A stretch of 12,001 bases of DNA from Sideroxydans sp. (lineage in GTDB: Bacteria; Pseudomonadota; Gammaproteobacteria; Burkholderiales; Gallionellaceae): the NCBI GenBank assembly GCA_020057805.1, contig JAGVFD010000240.1, forward strand, positions 1-12,001, given 5' to 3'. Each line of letters opens with the position of its first letter. Position 1 is the first letter of the stretch. Shown piece by piece: positions 1 through 7,897 of this stretch. The notes under the pieces were generated by a model. That model was not told where the DNA came from. It saw only the letters and a program-made list of their open reading frames with translations, and made no database searches. Made by a program: the position numbers and the translations under genes.

Positions 1-114
1 ACCAAGGGTCAGGAAACCGACAAGTTATGGGGCATGCGTCAAGGCGCTAAAGATTACGTGACCAAGCCCGTGAATGCGGAAGAATTGCTCGGCAAAATCG
101 TAGCCCTCGGTTAA
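1..114 (+). CDS. pilH: Twitching motility response regulator PilH, C-terminal part only
   Basis: The window opens inside this gene; 37 codons in frame 1 run to a TAA at 112-114. The visible tail ends in the receiver-domain signature YVTKP, whose lysine (codon 22 of the fragment) is the invariant lysine of CheY-like domains, preceded by GMRQGAKD and followed by a short final helix. QETDKLWGMRQGAKDY is the wording typical of PilH proteins. In Pil-Chp systems PilH is a stand-alone CheY-like protein phosphorylated by ChpA/PilL that opposes or tunes PilG to control pilus retraction. The phospho-acceptor aspartate lies upstream of the window. Position directly before pilI favours pilH over pilG, whose tail would look similar. 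It ends 9 bases before pilI, so both are surely in one transcript. Confidence 0.85.
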   Translation, partial: TKGQETDKLWGMRQGAKDYVTKPVNAEELLGKIVALG

Positions 115-123
115 TCCGCCTCC

Positions 124-618
124 ATGTCAAAGCGATTTAATCTGCGCGAATTCCAGCAAGAAGTGCTGGATAAATTACAGGCTCAAGCCGCAAGTGGTAA
201 GCAAATCACCACCTTGGGCGTTCAAATTGGCGCTGAAAATTGGCTGATTGATATGGGCGACATTGGCGAAGTGCTGCCGCCACCTGCGCTCACGCCCGTT
301 CCGCTCACACAGGGTTGGTTTTGCGGGGTGGCTAACGTGCGCGGCAATTTGTGCAGCGTTGTTGATTTGGCGGCATTTATGCAATTACCGCCCACCCCGC
401 TTGAAGCCCGCAATCGTGTGTTACTTTTAAGTTCCCGCTTCGGCTTTAACACGGGACTACTCGTTTCTCAAGTTCTGGGCTTACGTGATACGCAAACCTG
501 GCAATTCCACACCAATAGCGACCGCGCTTTTTATCAAGACGAAACCGGTGGTGTGTGGCACAAACTGGATATTCAACTCCTCATTAATCAACCTGAATTC
601 TTGCAAATTAACGCATAG
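124..618 (+). CDS. pilI: CheW-like pilus chemotaxis adaptor PilI
   Basis: This is a 164-residue single CheW domain protein. In Pil-Chp systems PilI is the cytoplasmic scaffold that links the receptor PilJ to the kinase ChpA. The CheW signature is clear: residues 68-75 read GVANVRGN, matching the G-x-x-N-x-R-G strand-turn of the family, followed by the hydrophobic SVVDL strand at about 78-82. A second beta subdomain covers roughly residues 98-150. The N-terminal 25 or so residues form a polar helix, usual for PilI. The ATG at 124 follows the pilH stop by 9 bases; I see no good Shine-Dalgarno, so translation is probably coupled to pilH. The 27-base gap to pilJ also argues for one operon. The function is assigned from domain plus gene order; the domain alone would only say CheW-like. 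Confidence 0.92.
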   Translation: MSKRFNLREFQQEVLDKLQAQAASGKQITTLGVQIGAENWLIDMGDIGEVLPPPALTPVPLTQGWFCGVANVRGNLCSVVDLAAFMQLPPTPLEARNRVLLLSSRFGFNTGLLVSQVLGLRDTQTWQFHTNSDRAFYQDETGGVWHKLDIQLLINQPEFLQINA

Positions 619-645
619 CAATTTCATTGGCACAAGGAATACACC

Positions 646-2667
646 ATGGCACTTAACACCTCTAAAGCTCCTAATAAAAAATCAAATGCGACGGATGTTT
701 CGTGGTTGGAAAAGCCGCTGCCGCTACTGGGCAAGCTGCCCTTCAATAAGCAATTACAAATTTTAGGTATCGCCACAGGTATCGCCATGCTGGTGGGTAT
801 CACCTCTTCGATGCTCGACAACCGCGCTGCCTCACAAGTTACACGTGAACTCAAACTATCCGGCGACTTAGTGTTCTTGACGCAACGTCTAGCGAAAGAT
901 GCGGCGTCGGCTATGCAAGGTAAAGACACAGCAATTGAAGGTTTGCCGCTAGCCCGTGCAGAAGCTGAATCCATTTTAGCGCAACTCGATAAAGGCGGTG
1001 ACGGCCTTGCTGCGGCTTCAGGTGAGGTACGCACCGCCCTAGATGCTTTGCTGCCTATAGCTAAAGCCTCATTAAAAGATATTGAAGAAATTGAAGCGGG
1101 CCGTCCTGGTATTTTGACGGTGTCACGCGCAGTGGAAGCCACCGAAGTGATCGGCCCGCAATTACGCGAAGCCATTCGTCAATGGCTAGCAGCAGGGGGC
1201 GATGCACAACGTATCACGCGCTTTTCATTGCTAGCAGAGCGCATTGGTAAAGACGCTAGCGCAATGCTAGGTGGACAAGCGACAACGGAAGCCGTCGCCG
1301 CTTTGGGTAGTGACACCCAAGATGCCGAAGAAATTTTAGCCACCTTTAATGCGGCTGACCCTGCTGTGGCAAAAGTCATCGACCTGTTCGATAGTTATCG
1401 CAACTCGGTGGAAGCCGTGATTAGCCAAGCACAAGGTTTGTTTGCTGCGAAGAAAGCCTTGAACGACTATTTCGATAGCGTGAATCAAACCAAAAATGGT
1501 CCTTTCTTGTTAAATGCGCGTGCACTAGTGGGCGCTTGCCAGACTTCACTCTCGGGTCGTGCTACTACCTCCATTTCTCTGCTGGCGTTTGCACTGGTGC
1601 TCGTTTTATTGGCATTGCTCGCGAAAACGCTGCTGGCCGACTCACGCGCCCGTGCTAAATCAGCGGAAGCCATGAATAAGCAAAATCAACAAGCGATTTT
1701 GCGCTTGATGAATGAGTTGTCTGATTTGGCCGACGGCGACTTGTCTGCCAAGGCGACGGTCACTGAAGACATTACCGGTGCAATTGCCGACACCATCAAC
1801 TACACCACGGACGAGCTGCGTAAGTTGGTATCACGCGTTATGGCCGCTTCGGCGCAGGTGACCAAAGCCACTGACGAAGCCGGTACAGTAACCAAAGGTT
1901 TGATGGTCGCGACACAAAAACAAGCGAACGAAATTCGCGATGCGGGTGGTGCGGTGGAATTGATGACCAAATCTATCAAAGAGGTGGACACCAGCGCGGC
2001 ACAGTCGTCGCAAGTGGCGCGACGCACATTAGAAGTAACCGAACAAGGTGCGGCAGCGGTGCGCAACACCGTGGCGGGCATGGACAGTATTCGTGAACAA
2101 ATTCAAGATACCGCAAAGCGCATTAAGCGCCTTGGGGAAAGCTCACAGGAAATTGGTGAAATCGTGGATTTGATTTCGGATATTACCGAACAAACCAACG
2201 TGTTGGCGTTGAACGCGGCGATTCAAGCGTCATCGGCGGGCGAAGCGGGACGCGGTTTTGCGGTGGTGGCGGCCGAAGTTCAACGCTTGGCGGAACGTTC
2301 TGCTGAAGCGACCAAGCAAATCGGCTTGCTGGTAAAAGCGATTCAGGGCGATACACAAGACGCCGTGTCCGCGATGGAAAAGAGCACGCAGGGTGTGGTG
2401 GACGGAGCACGCTTATCTGACGAGGCGAGTAAATCACTAAAAGAAATTGAAAGTTCCACCCGTGAACTAACCGACTTGGTGAACAGTATTTCGGTGTCTA
2501 CTCAAGTACAAACCGACATGGCACAAGAAGTGGCGACTGTCATGGCAGACATCTTGAAAATTTCCGAGCAAACCTCCAAAGGTACGCAGCAAACCAGTGC
2601 GTCCGTTGTGCAATTAGAGGCGCTCGCAAAAGAACTCAACGGCTCTGTTGCCGGCTTCAAACTATAA
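646..2667 (+). CDS. pilJ: Type IV pilus methyl-accepting chemotaxis receptor PilJ
   Basis: This 673-residue inner-membrane chemoreceptor feeds the Pil-Chp kinase. The start is supported by AAGGA at 634-638, 7 bases before the ATG. Order of parts: cytoplasmic N-tail (1-37), first membrane helix (about 38-56), periplasmic PilJ-type helical sensor (about 60-305), second membrane helix (about 309-330), HAMP (about 331-395), then a long cytoplasmic signalling coiled coil. The hairpin tip at about 501-555 includes ITEQTNVLALNAAIQAS and GEAGRGFAVVAAEVQRLAERS. The AAIQAS wording, rather than the AAVEAA of flagellar receptors, is typical of PilJ. There is no C-terminal NWETF-like CheR/CheB tether; the protein ends SVAGFKL. 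Length is close to the roughly 680 residues of P. aeruginosa PilJ. The ligand cannot be read from the sequence; in Pseudomonas PilJ has been tied to pilin interaction and surface sensing. Confidence 0.95.
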   Translation: MALNTSKAPNKKSNATDVSWLEKPLPLLGKLPFNKQLQILGIATGIAMLVGITSSMLDNRAASQVTRELKLSGDLVFLTQRLAKDAASAMQGKDTAIEGLPLARAEAESILAQLDKGGDGLAAASGEVRTALDALLPIAKASLKDIEEIEAGRPGILTVSRAVEATEVIGPQLREAIRQWLAAGGDAQRITRFSLLAERIGKDASAMLGGQATTEAVAALGSDTQDAEEILATFNAADPAVAKVIDLFDSYRNSVEAVISQAQGLFAAKKALNDYFDSVNQTKNGPFLLNARALVGACQTSLSGRATTSISLLAFALVLVLLALLAKTLLADSRARAKSAEAMNKQNQQAILRLMNELSDLADGDLSAKATVTEDITGAIADTINYTTDELRKLVSRVMAASAQVTKATDEAGTVTKGLMVATQKQANEIRDAGGAVELMTKSIKEVDTSAAQSSQVARRTLEVTEQGAAAVRNTVAGMDSIREQIQDTAKRIKRLGESSQEIGEIVDLISDITEQTNVLALNAAIQASSAGEAGRGFAVVAAEVQRLAERSAEATKQIGLLVKAIQGDTQDAVSAMEKSTQGVVDGARLSDEASKSLKEIESSTRELTDLVNSISVSTQVQTDMAQEVATVMADILKISEQTSKGTQQTSASVVQLEALAKELNGSVAGFKL

Positions 2668-2669
2668 GG
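2665..2669 (+). promoter_or_regulatory. Ribosome binding site for chpA, overlapping the pilJ stop codon
   Basis: TAAGG at 2665-2669 contains the pilJ stop codon TAA (2665-2667) and ends 7 bases before the GTG at 2677. It supports the GTG as the chpA start and implies that ribosomes finishing pilJ help start chpA. Confidence 0.6.
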
Positions 2670-2676
2670 CTTAATT

Positions 2677-5600
2677 GTGAACGCCCCCTTCAGCCCCTCA
2701 CTTTTACTACCCGTTAAATTTAGCTTGGATAGCGCGCTCGCTAACGTGAGTGCGCAATTGGATAAATTTTTTGCACCTAGTCGTGATGTACAGGCATTAA
2801 GTCTTGCTGGGGCCGAATTTCAACGCGTCATGAACGTCCTCAAAACCTTGCCCATGCCTGGCATCCTAGTTTTTTGTGCGCAATTAGACAACGTGTTGCA
2901 AGAACTCAAAGCCAATCCCACCAGCGTTAGCAAAATGAATGAAAGTGTCATTCGTAATGCACTATTTGGCTTAACTCACTTCTTGGATGCCGTGTGTGAA
3001 GGTGCACCCAACGCTACATTACGTTTGTTCCGCGAGTACCAAGACTTATTACAAACACGCGGCATAGATATGGCCTTTGAGGTTGACCTATTTTTCCCCA
3101 ATTTACACGTTAGCCTGCCTGCCTCTATTTTGAATGAAGCGCTGCTGCCTGATGCGCCTGTGCAACTCAAAATAGAGCGTACGCGTTACCAACAAAACCT
3201 GCTCAAATGGTTGCGCCAAGACAATGCGGTTGATGCGTTGAGCCAAATGATGGCCGCAGTGCGCGTGGTGCTAACTTGCGCACCACAAAATGAGCAGCGT
3301 GCTTTTTGGTGGGTAGCTGGCGGACTCTTAAATTGCATCAAACATGAAGGTGTGCCGTCCGATTTGAGTGTGAAAAAATCATTAACGCGCATTGATCAGC
3401 GTATGCGTGCACTGATTGAAAATAATGCCGTTAATGATGATGAAGCGTTAACCGAAATGCTGTATTTGATTGCGCGCAGCCATACGGTGAGTGACGCGAT
3501 TCAGTCCATCAAGCAAACCTTTGCACTCGAAACTTATCTTCCCGAAGAACAAGATTTATCGCCCCGCGAAACCACGACGGTCATCGAAAAAATGCGCGCC
3601 GGTCTCGCCAGCGCTGAAGAAGCGTGGGAGCTGTGTATTAATCACGATGCGGCTGCCTGCCAACGTTTCGTGCCACTTACTTCACAGCTGTTCCAATTGG
3701 CTGAAAAATTAGAACGTAATTCATTGCAGTTTCTATGCAAACAAATTCACTCGGCGGCGGTTCATGCAGATGAACCAAAACAAGCGCAACGCTTCGCGCT
3801 CGATATGGCAATGGCTTTTCTGTTATTGCGTACCGGCCTAGACCACTATCAACATTTAGGGGCGGACTTCCACGAGCAAGTGCGCTTACTCAGCTTGCGC
3901 TTGCAAGACGCGGCTATTTTCAAAGAAGAAGACCCCGCACGCTTTGTCCACCTATCAAGTTTGTATTGCGCGATGCAAACTCGTGATGCGCTGCTGCCCA
4001 TGGCATCTGCCATGCAGACCTGCTTTCATCTCATCGAAACCACCATTACCGCCTTCCTCACGAATCCCGCAGCTCGTAGCGAGATGGCGCAAACATCGGT
4101 CGCATTCAGCCAAGTTCAAAGTGCCCTACGCATCCTCTCCTTAAGTGAAGCCGAGCAATTAGCTCATGCCTTAAGTGATTGGGTAGAGCATTTTTCCCAT
4201 GCTGGCACGCCTTCACCTGAAGAGGGCTTGTTTGCCTTGAATGCGCTGACCACTTTCAACCAATACATCAAAGGACTGGCTCAAGGCTTTGTGCCTAATG
4301 CTCATACCTTGAATGTGGCGCTGCCCGCTTCTACTAGAAACACGCCCCCAGCTGACTCTGCGGCGGCCAGTGTTGCCGCGCCCATCACCTCAACAGGGAT
4401 GGCGATTCGTTCAGGCAATGAAGACGACGAGTTGCTCGAAGTGTTTTTGGAAGAAGCGAGCGAAGTGTTAGCCAACCTGCGCAAGCAACACGACATCGTG
4501 CGCGACCAACCTGACACTCAAGAATCGTGGGTAACCATTCGCCGTGCCTTCCACACTCTAAAAGGCAGTGGCCGCATGGTGGGATTGACTGAATTAGGTG
4601 AGGTAGCTTGGGCCGTTGAACGCGCTATGAATAAATGGCTAGCTGAAGGAAAAGCCGCCACGCCCACCTTGCATAAACTGCTCACCGAAGCGGAAGACGT
4701 GTTCCTGCAATGGATCGGTTTGTTGCATCAGGGCAATCACGATGCACACATCGAACCCAGTGCATTACTTGCCTTGGCCAAGGCGGTTGAATTAGGACAA
4801 ACCGCGCCCGCGCCTGAAATCGCCGTAGCCGCTCCCACGGTGGAAGCTGTGGCAACACCTGCCGCCCCATTACACGCGCCCATACCGTCATTGGAACTCA
4901 CGCTCCAAACTGCCCCTGCTTCCACTGATGAATTGCCTATCATCATTGGTTCAGTCAGTTTGTCTCCTGCACTGTTCCGCATTGCCACCGAAGAAGCGCT
5001 ACAAAACATGCAGTCCTTGCAGGCTTGCTTTATTGATTTGTCGTTGACGCCCGGCAGCAGCATTAGCCACAGCTTTATGCGTTCCGCGCACACTCTTGCT
5101 GGTGTCAATCGCACCATGGGATTCACGCACATTGCCGAGTTAGCACATGCATTAGAGTTGTGGCTGGATGCCCGCATGGACAAACCAAATGTGGTGAATG
5201 ATCCACAAATGTCTTTGCTACACACCGTCATCTCTGCGCTGGATACGATGTGTCTGTCGATTCGTAATCAAGAAGATGCCACACCCCGCGCTGATTTAAT
5301 TAATCGCCTACACGCAGACAATAATGTGCTTGCCAGCAGCGAAGTGGCTGCGCCGCAAACCGTTGCCCCTGTCGAAATTGAACCTGTCGCATCCTTTGAA
5401 TTTACAGCAGCGCTTGAACCTTTAGTGCCCATTGAGCTTGCTACGATGGCAATGGAAGAAGTTACTCCTGCCACGCACATTTCCACAGCACTTGAGTTCA
5501 CCTCCACCGCACCCGCGTTTGAGTTGCCGCTGGATATGCCGCCCCCCCCTGTTACTGCGCCGCTTGAAGCGGTACAGGTTGAAGCAACAGAAGCTGCCGC

Positions 5601-7842
5601 AGCGCATGAACGCGTAGTACATGACGAAGTGGATGAACAGTTGTTGCCCATTTTCTTGGAAGAAGCGCGCGAGCTGTATCCGCAAATTGGGGCGACTTTA
5701 CGTGCATGGCGTGCCACACCTCAAAACACACAGCTTGGACAAAACTTACAGCGCAATTTGCACACCCTCAAAGGCAGCTCACGCATGGCGGGTGCAATGC
5801 GTCTGGGTGAACTGACCCACCGGGTTGAAGATCGTGTTGATTACGCGATTGCCCAGCACTCTTTGGACGACAACTTGTGGAGCGAGCTCGATGTGTACCT
5901 TGACCGCATCGCACACGCCATTGAAGAATTACAAAATCCAAATGCGACGCCTGCGGCCAGTGTTGCCGAAACTGCGCCGCGCAAAACAGCCGTCGTCCTT
6001 GATGTTGGTTTAGACCGCACTAACCAAGCCAGCTTGCTACGCGTGCGGGCGGACATCGTTGATCGTTTGGTGAATGAGGCGGGTGAAGTAAGCGTAACGC
6101 GTTCTCGCATTGAAACCGAGTTGCGCAGCCTCAAAGCAGGTTTGATGGAATTGACGGACAACGTACATCGTCTGAGACACCAAGTGCGTGAAATTGAAAT
6201 GCAAGCAGAAGGACAAATGCAAGCACGCATTCACGTTAGTGGGGCAAATGCAGAACAATTTGACCCACTCGAATTCGACCGCTTCACACGCTTCCAAGAA
6301 CTCACGCGCTTTATGAACGAAAGTGTGCATGACGTGCAAACCGTTCAGCAAGCCCTGTTGAAAAACTTGGATGAAGCGTCCGCTGCGCTCGCTGCACAAA
6401 CCAACCTCAACCGAGATTTGCAGCAAGGTTTGATGTCGATTCGCATGGTGCCGTTCTCCAGCATTAGCGAACGTCTGTATCGCATTTTGCGACAAACGGG
6501 TAAAGAGTTAGGTAAGCGTGCCAATTTGGAATTGGTCGGCACTTCGATTGAGTTAGATCGTAGCGTGTTAGAAAAAATGACCGCGCCGTTTGAACACTTG
6601 CTGCGCAATGCCATTGCCCACGGCCTAGAAGAACCCACGAAACGCGAGCTCAACGGTAAGAATCCTATCGGCGAAATTCGCCTTAACTTACGCCAAGAAA
6701 GTAACGAAGTCGTATTTGAATTTAGCGACGATGGCGTGGGACTTGATTTGCTACGCATCAAACAGAAAGCACTAGAAAACGAATTAATTTCAGCAGAAGA
6801 TTCACCCACTGATGAACAAGTCATGCAATTCATTTTCCGCGCTGGCCTGTCCACCGCACACGAAGTGACCGAAGTTTCAGGGCGCGGTGTGGGTATGGAT
6901 GTGGTGCGTAGTGAAATTGCCGCACTGGGCGGACGTATTGATGTGTCCTCCGAAAAAGGTCGTGGCGTGCGCTTTAGCATCCATTTGCCACTGACCTTGG
7001 CGGTGACCAAAACACTGATGGTGCGCGCAGGGCAATCCATTTATGCCATTCCATCCGTGATGGTTGAAAATGTACAACAGCTTAAATCTGACGCTCTCGA
7101 CAAGATCTACCAACAGCAGTATGTGGAGTGGCAAGGCCGCCGTTACGCTTTGCATTACCTTCCACGTTTGCTAGGCGACCATCAAATTGAAGTGATTGCC
7201 CAACCACACAATCCCGTGCTGTTATTGCGCAGTGGTGAAAGCCGCATTGCCTTACACGTGGATGCTTTACTGGGTAACCAAGAGGTGGTGGTCAAGAACA
7301 TCGGCCCACAACTCGCACGCTTACCCGGCATTGCAGGAGCAACGGTTTCAGGTAGCGGCGCGGTGATTCTAATTATCAACCCCGTCGATTTCAGTCAGCG
7401 TACCCAAAGTGCGCGCAGCGCCGCCCCAGCCAGTACCGTCGAAACGGTGCGCGCCGTCCCCCTCATCATGGTGGTGGATGATTCGCTCACCGTGCGCAAA
7501 ATTACCACTCGCTTGCTAGAGCGCAATGGCTACTTGGTGGTCACCGCAAAAGATGGTGTGGATGCGCTAGAACAGCTAATGGAAGTATCGCCTGATATCA
7601 TGTTGCTCGACGTTGAAATGCCGCGCATGGATGGATTTGAGTTGGCTAAACGCTTGCGTCAAGACAGCAAAACCAAGAAATTGCCCATCATTATGATTAC
7701 TTCACGTACTGCGGATAAACATCGTAACTACGCATTAGAACTCGGCGTAAATGAGTACTTGGGCAAACCATTCCAAGAAGAAGAGTTGTTGCGCCACGTG
7801 GCACATTTTATAGAACAGGGGCAGACCACCGCCTCGCTGTAA
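2677..7842 (+). CDS. chpA: Hybrid chemotaxis histidine kinase ChpA/PilL with three HPt domains and receiver
   Basis: This is a 1721-residue cytoplasmic CheA-type kinase of the Pil-Chp system, started at GTG. Residues 1-540 lack a phospho-histidine motif and look like the FimL-related N-terminal region of ChpA proteins. HPt1 has HTLKGSGRMVG with His626. HPt2 has HTLAGVNRTMG with His805, where Ala808 replaces the usual Lys. HPt3 has HTLKGSSRMAG with His1029. Ala/Pro/Glu-rich linkers lie at about 700-750 and 880-985. A CheA dimerisation region follows (about 1120-1240), then the ATPase with N box (His1307, Asn1311, His1315), DDGVGLD (1351-1357) and GRGVGMD (1402-1408). A CheW-like regulatory domain spans about 1440-1575. 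The receiver (about 1595-1715) has Asp1601/1602, phospho-acceptor Asp1645, Thr1675 and Lys1697, so it looks active. It has fewer HPt modules than the P. aeruginosa protein. It would phosphorylate PilG and PilH and its own receiver. The symbol pilL is also used. Confidence 0.94.
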   Translation: MNAPFSPSLLLPVKFSLDSALANVSAQLDKFFAPSRDVQALSLAGAEFQRVMNVLKTLPMPGILVFCAQLDNVLQELKANPTSVSKMNESVIRNALFGLTHFLDAVCEGAPNATLRLFREYQDLLQTRGIDMAFEVDLFFPNLHVSLPASILNEALLPDAPVQLKIERTRYQQNLLKWLRQDNAVDALSQMMAAVRVVLTCAPQNEQRAFWWVAGGLLNCIKHEGVPSDLSVKKSLTRIDQRMRALIENNAVNDDEALTEMLYLIARSHTVSDAIQSIKQTFALETYLPEEQDLSPRETTTVIEKMRAGLASAEEAWELCINHDAAACQRFVPLTSQLFQLAEKLERNSLQFLCKQIHSAAVHADEPKQAQRFALDMAMAFLLLRTGLDHYQHLGADFHEQVRLLSLRLQDAAIFKEEDPARFVHLSSLYCAMQTRDALLPMASAMQTCFHLIETTITAFLTNPAARSEMAQTSVAFSQVQSALRILSLSEAEQLAHALSDWVEHFSHAGTPSPEEGLFALNALTTFNQYIKGLAQGFVPNAHTLNVALPASTRNTPPADSAAASVAAPITSTGMAIRSGNEDDELLEVFLEEASEVLANLRKQHDIVRDQPDTQESWVTIRRAFHTLKGSGRMVGLTELGEVAWAVERAMNKWLAEGKAATPTLHKLLTEAEDVFLQWIGLLHQGNHDAHIEPSALLALAKAVELGQTAPAPEIAVAAPTVEAVATPAAPLHAPIPSLELTLQTAPASTDELPIIIGSVSLSPALFRIATEEALQNMQSLQACFIDLSLTPGSSISHSFMRSAHTLAGVNRTMGFTHIAELAHALELWLDARMDKPNVVNDPQMSLLHTVISALDTMCLSIRNQEDATPRADLINRLHADNNVLASSEVAAPQTVAPVEIEPVASFEFTAALEPLVPIELATMAMEEVTPATHISTALEFTSTAPAFELPLDMPPPPVTAPLEAVQVEATEAAAAHERVVHDEVDEQLLPIFLEEARELYPQIGATLRAWRATPQNTQLGQNLQRNLHTLKGSSRMAGAMRLGELTHRVEDRVDYAIAQHSLDDNLWSELDVYLDRIAHAIEELQNPNATPAASVAETAPRKTAVVLDVGLDRTNQASLLRVRADIVDRLVNEAGEVSVTRSRIETELRSLKAGLMELTDNVHRLRHQVREIEMQAEGQMQARIHVSGANAEQFDPLEFDRFTRFQELTRFMNESVHDVQTVQQALLKNLDEASAALAAQTNLNRDLQQGLMSIRMVPFSSISERLYRILRQTGKELGKRANLELVGTSIELDRSVLEKMTAPFEHLLRNAIAHGLEEPTKRELNGKNPIGEIRLNLRQESNEVVFEFSDDGVGLDLLRIKQKALENELISAEDSPTDEQVMQFIFRAGLSTAHEVTEVSGRGVGMDVVRSEIAALGGRIDVSSEKGRGVRFSIHLPLTLAVTKTLMVRAGQSIYAIPSVMVENVQQLKSDALDKIYQQQYVEWQGRRYALHYLPRLLGDHQIEVIAQPHNPVLLLRSGESRIALHVDALLGNQEVVVKNIGPQLARLPGIAGATVSGSGAVILIINPVDFSQRTQSARSAAPASTVETVRAVPLIMVVDDSLTVRKITTRLLERNGYLVVTAKDGVDALEQLMEVSPDIMLLDVEMPRMDGFELAKRLRQDSKTKKLPIIMITSRTADKHRNYALELGVNEYLGKPFQEEELLRHVAHFIEQGQTTASL
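5542..5549 (+). repeat. C8 homopolymer tract inside chpA
   Basis: Eight consecutive C residues (after G5541, before T5550) encode part of Pro-Pro-Pro-Pro in the flexible linker between HPt2 and HPt3 of ChpA. A gain or loss of one C would frameshift the gene and remove HPt3, the kinase core, the CheW domain and the receiver. Confidence 0.9.
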
Positions 7843-7843
7843 C

Positions 7844-7870
7844 TTGTCTGTAATGTAAGCTGTCTATACT
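7844..7870 (+). promoter_or_regulatory. Candidate sigma70 promoter for the CZB gene
   Basis: TTGTCT (7844-7849) and TATACT (7865-7870) are separated by 15 bases in the 55-base gap after chpA. The -10 matches five of six consensus positions; the -35 matches three or four and the spacer is short. It would start a transcript near 7877 with a leader of about 20 bases carrying the strong AAGGAG. The gene could also simply be read through from chpA. Confidence 0.4.
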
Positions 7871-7897
7871 GCAAGACATCTTAAAAGGAGAAGTAAA

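Noticed and set aside
624..1175. 183-codon minus-strand open frame opposite the start of pilJ
   Set aside because: It covers the pilJ ribosome site and periplasmic domain, has no motif or ribosome site, and is a shadow frame.
948..1270. Cluster of GCTAGC hexamers in pilJ (1185, 1230 and 1255, with another near 948)
   Set aside because: They fall in coding DNA in different frames and reflect common Leu-Ala and Ala-Ser codons; no regular spacing or flanking similarity.
4737..5717. Minus-strand open frames of 164 and 149 codons inside chpA
   Set aside because: They lie opposite the HPt2 region and Ala/Pro/Glu linkers; low-complexity Ala/Ser/Cys-rich products mirror the plus-strand codons.
6345..7040. 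231-codon minus-strand open frame inside chpA
   Set aside because: It is antisense to the CheA kinase core, has a Ser/Arg/Thr-rich composition without any recognisable domain, and is explained by the codon bias of the plus-strand gene.
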